Source of the DNA: a virus
IMG/VR virus record: IMGVR_UViG_3300047319_002374
Coordinates: 1 to 27,656 of that record
Length of the DNA: 27,656 nucleotides
Strand: one strand, 5' to 3'
How positions within the stretch are numbered: position 1 is the stretch's first letter; each line of letters begins with the position of its first letter. Below, in pieces: positions 21,911 through 27,656 of this stretch. The translations under genes and the position numbers were made by a program. The notes under the pieces were generated by a model that did not search any database, was not told where the DNA came from, and worked only from the letters and a program-made list of their open reading frames with translations.

Positions 21911-24604
21911 ATGAGAGACGATCTGCGTCACGACGTCCTGCAACGTATCGAGTCCGAATTCGGCCTTAAACACCGCACCCCCACCAACTACATGCGTGGT
22001 GGGACCTGCCCCAAGTGCAACAAAAAAGAGCTATACACCCGCTTCGACAGTCCGTGGCAGCTCATTTGTGGACGCCAGGAAAAATGCGGCCATACGGTGC
22101 ATGTGAAAGAGATCTACGACGACCTGTTTGAAGACTGGAGCAAGCGTGTTCCCGCCACAGAGAGCGCCCCCACAGCGACCGCACGGGCATACCTTGAGTT
22201 TGCCCGCGGATTCGACATTTCACTGATCGCCGGTTGGTTTACACAGGATACGTACTACTCGACCCAACACGATGCTGGAACCGCGACGGTGCGATTCGCC
22301 CTAGAGAAAGGCGGATACTGGGAACGCTTGATCGACCGGCCTGCGCGCTTCGGCAAGATGAAGGCCCGCTTCAAGCCGGGTGAGTCCTATAAAGGCGTGT
22401 GGTGGTGCCCGCCGTGCGTCGACGTGCTCGAGGCGAAAGAGATCTGGATTGTTGAGGGGATCTTCGACGCGCTCGCCCTGGTACACCACAACATTACCGC
22501 CGTATCGGCAATGTCCTCAAACGCGTTCCCATCAGGATCATTGGAAGCACTTGTAGCGGCTCGCCCAGGCAACCTGCCAAAGCTTGTTTGGGCGCTGGAT
22601 AACGAACCTGGTGCACACGCTTACACCAAACGCTGGGTCCGTATGGCCCGTGAACTGGGATTCACCTGCGAAGCAGCCCAAATCCCTCAGCGGGATAACA
22701 AGAAGGTCGACTGGAACGATCTGCACCAGCGTTGGCAGTTCCTGGACGAAGGCGAGAAGCGCGATGCTCAGGTCGACAAAGACATCACCACTGCGCGGCA
22801 TTACGGCGCGCTGCTGATCGCTGAGAACGCCACCGAGAAAGCCCTGGTGATGTTTGATTGGAAACGCCGCAGCGAATTCCACTTGGAGTTCGGCAATCGC
22901 CTGTACTGGTTCAAGCTCGACCTGGAGAAGTACAACAAGGCTATTCAGGAACTCGAGGACAGCGATCACCACGACGACCAACAGCTTAACAATAAACAAA
23001 TGCGGGCCAAGGCTATGCAGCAGTGCGGCGCGCTGCAGCGTATTGCTACTTGTAATCCGAAGGCCCTTTACTACCAGGAAAACAAGCTCACCGACGAGTC
23101 CTGGTACTACTTCCGGATCACGTTCGCCCACGATGCTGCACCGATCAAGAACACCTTCACCAGCTCGCAGATCGCCTCGTCTGCAGAGTTCAAGAAGCGC
23201 CTTCTCGGCATTGCCCCGGGCGGGATGTTCACTGGTACCACCCAGCAGTTGGACGCCTTCATTGAGGAGCAAACCGACGCCCTCAAAACCGTTCAGACCA
23301 TTGACTTCACCGGCTACACCCGTGAGCACAGCGCGTACGTTTACGGCGACGTCGCGGTGCGCGATGGGAAAGTGTTCAAGCTAAACGAGGAGGATTTCTT
23401 CGACATGGACCGGCTGAGTATCAAGACCCTCAGCCAGTCGGTGATCCTCAACCTGAACACGGAGCTGGAGAAGTTCGACACAGAGTGGCTGGACATCATC
23501 TGGCAATGCTTCGGTGCCAAGGGCCTGGTCGCGCTCGCATTCTGGTTCGGTTCGCTGTTCTCCGAGCAGATCCGGCAGCACCAGAAAAGCTACCCCTTCA
23601 TGGAAATCATCGGTGAGCCAGGCGCCGGTAAGTCCACGCTGATCGAGTTCCTATGGAAGCTCTGCGGTCGTATCGATTACGAGGGTTTCGATCCTACCAA
23701 GGGCACCCCAGTTGCTCGAGCACGTAACTTCGCCCAGGTCGGTAATCTGCCTGTGGTGCTGATCGAATCGGAGCGGGAAAAGACCGATGGCAGCCAGACC
23801 AAACAGTACGACTGGGACGAACTAAAAACCGCCTACAACGGCCGCAGCGTCCGCTCCACCGGTGTAAAGAACAATGGCAACGACACTCGTGAACCTCCAT
23901 TTCGCGGAGCTGTAGTTATCGGCCAGAACCACGCCGTGAATGCTTCCGAGCCGATTCTGCAGCGACTGGTGCACATCGCCATGACGAAAGACGGCCAGAC
24001 TCCGCAGACAAAGTTGTTGGTGGAAAAGCTCGAACGTATGCCCGTTGATCGCGTCAGCGGCTTTCTGGTCAAGTCCACCATGATGGAAAGCAAGGTGATG
24101 GAGACCGTTCGCGAAAAGGGACCTAAATACGAACAGCAGCTGCTGGCCCTACCCGAGATTCGCACCGTCCGGATCGCGAAGAATCACGCCCAGTTGCACG
24201 CCTTGGTCGACGCCTTGGTTCACGTTATTCCCCTGAAAATGCACCAGGTGTACGCGGCCCACGCCGAGATCCAGAGCATGGCCAAGGAACGCCAGCTGGC
24301 GATCAACGCTGATCACCCGATCGTCGTCGAGTTTTGGGAACTGTACGAGTACTTGAACAGCACTGCAGGTGGGCTAAACCACTCCCGCAATGACGGCCTG
24401 ATCGCGGTGAACCTTAACGACTTCGCCAAAGAAGCCGCAGAGAAACGCCAGAAAGTCCCGGATCTAACTGAGCTGAAGCGCCACCTGAAAACAAGCAAGT
24501 GCCCCAAATTCGTCGAGACCAATAGAAACGTCTGCTCTGCGTGGGATACCGATGCCGCCAACAAACCGAAGACTGTGCGGTGCTGGATTTTCCAGGCCGC
24601 ATGA
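21911..24604 (+). CDS. Phage primase/helicase with Toprim and P-loop domains
   Basis: An 897-residue replication protein. A Cys-rich zinc-binding site comes first (C33, C36, C53, C59: TCPKCNKKE and LICGRQEKCGH), as in DnaG-type primases. A Toprim domain follows with the catalytic Glu E182 in IWIVEGIFDALAL and D230 in WALDNEPGAH. The C-terminal half holds a P-loop ATPase: Walker A GEPGAGKST (568-576) and a Walker B-like VVLIESE (E619). It joins priming and unwinding in one chain, replacing the rolling-circle protein A of P2 itself. It implies a different mode of replication from P2. It is the main gene of the early operon. Confidence 0.88.
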   Translation: MRDDLRHDVLQRIESEFGLKHRTPTNYMRGGTCPKCNKKELYTRFDSPWQLICGRQEKCGHTVHVKEIYDDLFEDWSKRVPATESAPTATARAYLEFARGFDISLIAGWFTQDTYYSTQHDAGTATVRFALEKGGYWERLIDRPARFGKMKARFKPGESYKGVWWCPPCVDVLEAKEIWIVEGIFDALALVHHNITAVSAMSSNAFPSGSLEALVAARPGNLPKLVWALDNEPGAHAYTKRWVRMARELGFTCEAAQIPQRDNKKVDWNDLHQRWQFLDEGEKRDAQVDKDITTARHYGALLIAENATEKALVMFDWKRRSEFHLEFGNRLYWFKLDLEKYNKAIQELEDSDHHDDQQLNNKQMRAKAMQQCGALQRIATCNPKALYYQENKLTDESWYYFRITFAHDAAPIKNTFTSSQIASSAEFKKRLLGIAPGGMFTGTTQQLDAFIEEQTDALKTVQTIDFTGYTREHSAYVYGDVAVRDGKVFKLNEEDFFDMDRLSIKTLSQSVILNLNTELEKFDTEWLDIIWQCFGAKGLVALAFWFGSLFSEQIRQHQKSYPFMEIIGEPGAGKSTLIEFLWKLCGRIDYEGFDPTKGTPVARARNFAQVGNLPVVLIESEREKTDGSQTKQYDWDELKTAYNGRSVRSTGVKNNGNDTREPPFRGAVVIGQNHAVNASEPILQRLVHIAMTKDGQTPQTKLLVEKLERMPVDRVSGFLVKSTMMESKVMETVREKGPKYEQQLLALPEIRTVRIAKNHAQLHALVDALVHVIPLKMHQVYAAHAEIQSMAKERQLAINADHPIVVEFWELYEYLNSTAGGLNHSRNDGLIAVNLNDFAKEAAEKRQKVPDLTELKRHLKTSKCPKFVETNRNVCSAWDTDAANKPKTVRCWIFQAA

Positions 24605-24628
24605 TTACTACTAAGGGAGGAATCGCAG

Positions 24629-24862
24629 ATGCAAGTTCAAGAGCCCATAGGCAATGCTGGCGACGGTAAGACCAGCAAGCTGCAGGAGATCCAAGACCCG
24701 TTGATCGAGGCAGGGCACCTGACCCCCATCATTCAAGCGGGTGCGTATGAAGAGGGTCTGAGCGGCAGGTGGGCAACGCGTGCCCACTCTCAGGCCGATT
24801 TGATGGTGTGCAAGGTCAGTCACGCGGTTTCAAAAGCGAAAGAGGATTCAAGGTGTGAGTAA
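24629..24862 (+). CDS. Unknown small early protein, 77 aa
   Basis: A 77-residue protein with a strong ribosome site (AGGGAGG, 24614-24620) before the ATG at 24629. It starts MQVQEPIGNAGDGKTSKLQE and includes GLSGRWATRAHSQADLMVCK. It lies between the primase and AlpA-like genes and overlaps the latter by 8 bases. No domain is recognised and no membrane segment is seen. The ribosome site and overlap support it being translated. Confidence 0.65.
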   Translation: MQVQEPIGNAGDGKTSKLQEIQDPLIEAGHLTPIIQAGAYEEGLSGRWATRAHSQADLMVCKVSHAVSKAKEDSRCE

Positions 24863-25067
24863 GTTGGATCGTTTCATGCGGGAAAGGGATGTCCTCGAGG
24901 TCACATCCCTATCCAGAACTACCCTCTGGCGCGTTATCAAACTGGGGAAGTTTCCAAGGGCGGTGGCCATATCTCCGGGGCGAGTCGGTTGGCGTGAATC
25001 CTCGATCGCAAATTGGCAACAAGACCCGCAGAAATGGATATCGTCTGACCCAATCGAAGCCGCGTAA
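24855..25067 (+). CDS. AlpA-like DNA-binding regulator
   Basis: A 70-residue protein starting with GTG at 24855 after AGAGG (24841-24845). Residues 8-35 match the AlpA family winged helix-turn-helix: MRERDVLEVTSLSRTTLWRV then IKLGKFPRAVAISPGRVGWR and the ESSIANWQQ end. AlpA-type proteins control integrase genes or act as excision factors. As last gene of the early operon, near the integrase, it is a good candidate for the recombination directionality factor, although this is not shown by the sequence. It ends in the TAA within the hairpin loop at 25056-25075. Confidence 0.82.
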   Translation: MSKLDRFMRERDVLEVTSLSRTTLWRVIKLGKFPRAVAISPGRVGWRESSIANWQQDPQKWISSDPIEAA

Positions 25068-25075
25068 GCGGCTTC
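25056..25075 (+). terminator. Perfect hairpin at the end of the early operon
   Basis: GAAGCCGC (25056-25063) and GCGGCTTC (25068-25075) form an 8-bp perfect stem with loop GTAA, which includes the stop codon of the AlpA-like gene. ACTCATTT follows, a weak T tract. Its place at the end of an operon facing a leftward gene suggests a terminator. Confidence 0.6.
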
Positions 25076-25214
25076 ACTCATTTCGGCGTTTACTGGGTAA
25101 TTGCACAGACATGCCTTCCCATTTGCACTCGATCTGACCAGTCATTGTCCTCGGTTTCCAAAGTGAGAAGGCACGAGGATTCGCCACTGACTGCAGCAAG
25201 CAGTCGACCCTCCG

Positions 25215-25460
25215 TTAGCCTTCGGCGATCATCGTACTTCTATTGGCCATTTCAGTACGTAATTCCCCGATTAGCCTAGCGATTGCATGACTGGACGTGA
25301 GTGTCTCTGTCGTGATCGCTGTGACCAATAGCTCAACCCGACCGCTCGACGCGTCGAACACTTTGATCATGAGCGATCCATCAGGATTGGTCGTGCAGCT
25401 GCAGGAAAGCGGTAGGAAGCCACACTCAATAATGGGGCGAAGCTCAAGTGTAGAAATCAT
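25215..25460 (-). CDS. DUF1652-type protein, 81 aa
   Basis: An 81-residue protein with ATG at 25458-25460 and GAGGA nine bases before. The pattern MISTLELRPIIECGFLPL, then CTTNPDGSLMIKVFDASSGR and VELLVTAITTETLTSSHAIA matches DUF1652, a family known mainly from Pseudomonas and of unknown function. Pseudomonas chromosomes often carry several copies outside prophages, so this looks like a host-derived accessory gene (moron). It is leftward, against the early operon, with its own promoter-like sequence at 25504-25533 in AT-rich DNA. No enzyme motif, signal or membrane segment is seen. Confidence 0.82.
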   Translation of the reverse strand: MISTLELRPIIECGFLPLSCSCTTNPDGSLMIKVFDASSGRVELLVTAITTETLTSSHAIARLIGELRTEMANRSTMIAEG

Positions 25461-25775
25461 GACTTACGTCCTCATAGTCACTGTTGTTAAAAATATCCTC
25501 ATAAATATAGGCGACCTGAATATCGCTGACCAAAAATCACAAATCCGATCGTCTGGTGCCATCCTTCAAACCTTCCAATGTTGGCTATGGGTCCGATTGC
25601 GGCTGACAGAATTAGTCAGGACGCCGTTTATGGCGAATAGCCCCCTATACTTTGTCTCGTTGCGTCGGACCTTTGCTGGCAGCGCGGAAACCAAAACGGC
25701 CTGGGATGGTCTAACGCTAGCCGGTTCTCGTGTTTGCTGTACACACCGCCACTTTAGCGAAAAGGAAAGCCCCCG
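25461..25775. other. 315-base non-coding stretch between divergent accessory genes
   Basis: No convincing gene; one rightward open frame here is a shadow. The left part is AT-rich and carries the promoter-like sequence for the DUF1652 gene. The right part has CTGAC (25603-25607) and GTCAG (25615-25619), an inverted repeat 7 bases apart, and TATACT (25646-25651), a good -10 box without a clear -35. Together they look like an activator-dependent rightward promoter for the gene at 25776. The TCCTCATA octamer occurs twice (25469-25476 and 25496-25503). Confidence 0.5.
25504..25533 (-). promoter_or_regulatory. Probable promoter of the DUF1652 gene
   Basis: On the minus strand TTGGTC (25533-25528) and TATATT (25509-25504) are 18 bases apart, placing the transcript start near 25497, some 37 bases before the ATG. 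The surrounding DNA is AT-rich compared with the rest of the window. Confidence 0.5.
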
Positions 25776-26102
25776 ATGCCCTTCACCTATGAAGGCCCCG
25801 CCACCGTCACCGTCATCGCGTTACACCGGGGCCGGCCACCCAGCGAATTGACCACCCTGGAGTTGCCGGTGGTGCTGAGCGACCGCGGTTCGGGTCACAC
25901 TCGGATCGGCTTCGGCCATTACCTGCAAGGCCCCAAGCACGCCAATGCACTGCGTGTGGTGTTACCTGGCGGCCGACAGCTGCAGGGGTGGATTATCGAC
26001 GGATGCAACGAGCCTTTAGGCGGCTGGCTGGAATTTGCCATTGAGCCGCACGCGCTGGCTTTGGACCCACCGGCAAACCGGAATGGTTGGCAATGGGAAT
26101 GA
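25776..26102 (+). CDS. Unknown accessory protein, 108 aa
   Basis: A 108-residue protein with AAAGGAAAG (25761-25769) before the ATG at 25776. It starts MPFTYEGPATVTVIALHRGR and appears all beta: LTTLELPVVLSDRGSGHTRI, ANALRVVLPGGRQLQGWIID, then GGWLEFAIEPHALAL. No signal peptide or membrane segment. The family is not recognised. It is the first gene of a two-gene cassette facing the integrase and ends in an ATGA overlap. This is where P2-like phages carry accessory genes such as phage-exclusion functions, but no such function is shown here. Confidence 0.7.
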   Translation: MPFTYEGPATVTVIALHRGRPPSELTTLELPVVLSDRGSGHTRIGFGHYLQGPKHANALRVVLPGGRQLQGWIIDGCNEPLGGWLEFAIEPHALALDPPANRNGWQWE

Positions 26103-26356
26103 GCACGCGCGTAAGCACCGGTAATCCATTGGCAGCGTCGGACCTGCCGGCGGCGCTCCGCGCTCAGGGCCGCACACTGCTTGAGGCGATCAGAAGTGCG
26201 CCCACCTTGGTGGAGACACTGCGCGCGGCGGATCGCGCCGAGGGTTTTGTCCTGGGACTTGAAACCGTAGGCGCGCTGAATGCGGACGAGATTGAAGGGC
26301 TGAATTGGGTGTTTGATCGGGCCGCCCGCGCACGCCGGGTTGAGTTAGGAGCATGA
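26099..26356 (+). CDS. Unknown accessory protein, 85 aa
   Basis: An 85-residue protein from the ATG at 26099, which overlaps the previous stop (ATGA); in-frame ATG at 26093 and TTG at 26087 lie inside the previous gene. It starts MSTRVSTGNPLAASDLPAAL and is helical: LLEAIRSAPTLVETLRAADR, then LETVGALNADEIEGLNWVFD and a basic RAARARRVEL end. No domain recognised. Tight coupling suggests that it works with the protein upstream. It ends 16 bases before the integrase stop, with no terminator in between. Confidence 0.68.
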   Translation: MSTRVSTGNPLAASDLPAALRAQGRTLLEAIRSAPTLVETLRAADRAEGFVLGLETVGALNADEIEGLNWVFDRAARARRVELGA

Positions 26357-26372
26357 TCGGGTAAACAGGTGG

Positions 26373-27584
26373 TTAAGTGGAGTGTAATTTCGCATTTACC
26401 GCATGCCTATGTAGCCACACAGACCATCGCAGCAAGCCTTCCTGCTTCTCCTTGAAGTAGTCGTGACGGTCGTAATGCTTAGACGAAACATCGCTGAATG
26501 CATGGCCCTGAATTCGATCGCGCACCTCCTTGCTCAACCCGGCAACGCCCATCAGAGTTTTGCAGGTTCGTCGTATGTCTCGCAAAGTAAACGGTCCATT
26601 GAATTTATCGGTATGGCGGCCGTACAGCTTGGTGACAGCTCGAGATAACGACTGCGTGTGTAGGGCCTTCCCTTCCACCTTGCCTTCGAACGGGTAGATG
26701 CTGGTTTCGCAGATCTCGTCCATCACCTTCAAACTACGGCGCATCAGCGTGTTGTACGGCACGGCATGCAGCGACCGCTCCCCCTCCCTTCCCTTCTTGT
26801 TCCGAATGACCAGGTGGTCTTTGAAGTAGTGCCGACGCTCACTTGCTAGCAGTTGCTCCGGACGCTGTCCTCCTGAAGCAATCAGAAACTTAAGCAACTC
26901 CGACGTCACCAGCGTCAAGTGTTCCGGCAGCATTTGCCAGAGCCTGGCCAACTCGTCTGAGGATAGTGCTCGATCACCAGGTCGTTCCCAGTCGGCCTGA
27001 ACAGGCACACTGGCCACCGGGTTGCTGGTGAGGCCGAACTTCAATGCTTTTTTCTGGTAGCTGCGGGGGTTGAACTCTTGCTCCAACCCCACCTGGAACG
27101 CAGCGTGCAGCTGTGACCGGACTCTATTGCAGTACGTGGTGACACCGGCATTGATCATCTTGGCCAGGATGTCGCGGATCTCACCAGGCCCGATCAACGC
27201 GGCAGGCCGTGACGCCAAATTGGGGAACGGGTCAGAGACGTAATGCTTCAACGACCACTTCACGTCTGAGGCAGAGGCGGCGCCTTCGCCCTCAAGTTTA
27301 TTCGTGTAGGCATCCAGCAGGTTTTGAAAGGTGCCGGCGGCAATCACCACCTCTTTTTCAACTCGGCATAGATCTCGTGCGCCAGTCAGAGTCATCCCTG
27401 GCCATGTACCGAGTTTGGTTTTGATCTTTTTTCCATTCAATCGTCGCTGGAAATAAAACTCCTTGGTGCCGGTTGGTCGTACTCGCAGCATCAAGACGCC
27501 TTCGCCTCTCGCACTGCGTCCATCCGAAACCGTGTATTCCCGTTCCTCAGGCTTCATTGCCCTGATCTGTTTGTCCGTAAGCAT
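26373..27584 (-). CDS. int: Tyrosine site-specific integrase (P4/P2-like)
   Basis: A 403-residue tyrosine recombinase from the ATG at 27582-27584. The N-terminal part MLTDKQIRAMKPEEREYTVS then YFQRRLNGKKIKTKLGTWPG is the DUF4102-type arm-binding domain of P4-like integrases; a core-binding domain lies at about 84-175. The catalytic domain shows R241 (ASGGQRPEQ), a basic beta-hairpin (RNKKGREGER), R338 in FTLRDIRRT (Arg instead of the usual His before it), H361 (GHAF) and the nucleophile Y371 (KHYDRHDY). No ribosome site precedes this ATG, and the frame stays open to the window edge, so a start further upstream is possible. Confidence 0.9.
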   Translation of the reverse strand: MLTDKQIRAMKPEEREYTVSDGRSARGEGVLMLRVRPTGTKEFYFQRRLNGKKIKTKLGTWPGMTLTGARDLCRVEKEVVIAAGTFQNLLDAYTNKLEGEGAASASDVKWSLKHYVSDPFPNLASRPAALIGPGEIRDILAKMINAGVTTYCNRVRSQLHAAFQVGLEQEFNPRSYQKKALKFGLTSNPVASVPVQADWERPGDRALSSDELARLWQMLPEHLTLVTSELLKFLIASGGQRPEQLLASERRHYFKDHLVIRNKKGREGERSLHAVPYNTLMRRSLKVMDEICETSIYPFEGKVEGKALHTQSLSRAVTKLYGRHTDKFNGPFTLRDIRRTCKTLMGVAGLSKEVRDRIQGHAFSDVSSKHYDRHDYFKEKQEGLLRWSVWLHRHAVNAKLHST

Positions 27585-27586
27585 TT

Positions 27587-27627
27587 GGGGGCCGTATCTG
27601 GGGGCCGTTAGGCCGAAATAAGGGGGC
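27587..27627. repeat. GGGGGCC repeats before the integrase gene
   Basis: GGGGGCCGT occurs at 27587-27595 and again at 27600-27608 (13-base period), and GGGGGC once more at 27622-27627. Placed right at the integrase start they may be arm-type integrase sites of the attachment region, and binding there could also limit int expression. Confidence 0.5.
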
Positions 27628-27656
27628 AACCGGCGGAACAGTATGAAACTGACCAC

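Noticed and set aside
22538-23329. Leftward 263-codon open frame
   Set aside because: Antisense to the primase; hydrophobic Leu/Val-rich composition is a by-product of the opposite coding frame.
25297-25851. Rightward 184-codon open frame spanning the DUF1652 gene and the following gap
   Set aside because: The left half is antisense to DUF1652, and the frame runs into the start of the gene at 25776 in another phase; no ribosome site.
1-27656. CRISPR arrays, rRNA or tRNA genes, insertion sequences
   Set aside because: No regularly spaced repeats, no tRNA-like cloverleaf or rRNA sequence, and no transposase frame were seen. A tRNA attachment site may lie beyond 27656.

Overview
The window is most of a P2-like temperate phage genome (Myoviridae-type, contractile tail) integrated in a Pseudomonas chromosome. 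The host call rests on high-GC coding throughout, a DUF1652-type protein (a family known mainly from Pseudomonas), and gene types familiar from Pseudomonas P2-like prophages. The virion genes follow the kappa/K139-type variant of P2. Head genes are P2-like (terminase, portal, scaffold-protease, capsid, completion proteins). The tail tube and sheath are DUF2597/DUF2586-type and a DUF2590 protein sits where P2 carries W.

Layout. 1-16391 is one long, tightly overlapping leftward late operon, read from right to left. It runs capsid scaffold O, major capsid N, small terminase M, head completion L, tail completion R, tail completion S, sheath, tube, a TraR/DksA-like zinc finger, holin, SAR endolysin, Rz with nested Rz1, tail assembly chaperone with a -1 frameshift product, tape measure, DUF2590, J, I, tail fibre, DUF4376-like protein and three baseplate/hub-region proteins. 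16392-16553 is a divergent control region with a clear dyad. 16554-19395 holds the rightward large terminase and portal, followed by an Ogr-like late activator (19473-19730).

19730-20520 is the lysogeny switch: a hairpin between convergent genes, a small leftward protein whose C-terminal segment resembles that of the neighbouring repressor, the CI-like repressor, and a repressor/cro operator region. 20520-25067 is the rightward early operon: Cro-like protein, CII-like protein, two unknowns, a large Toprim primase/helicase, one small unknown and an AlpA-like regulator, ending in a perfect hairpin.

25068-27656 is the accessory end: a leftward DUF1652 gene with its own promoter-like sequence, a two-gene unknown cassette, and a leftward tyrosine integrase preceded by GGGGGCCGT repeats. 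Neither attachment site can be identified, so the prophage probably continues past both edges of the window.

The observations most worth checking are a textbook A AAA AAG frameshift site joining two tail-chaperone frames (unsplit in a simple ORF call), the nested Rz1 lipoprotein, a large-terminase frame that runs about 80 codons into the portal gene, the small repressor-tail-like protein beside the repressor, HxH repeats at an exact 12-residue period in the tail fibre, and the DUF1652 and two-gene accessory cassettes.
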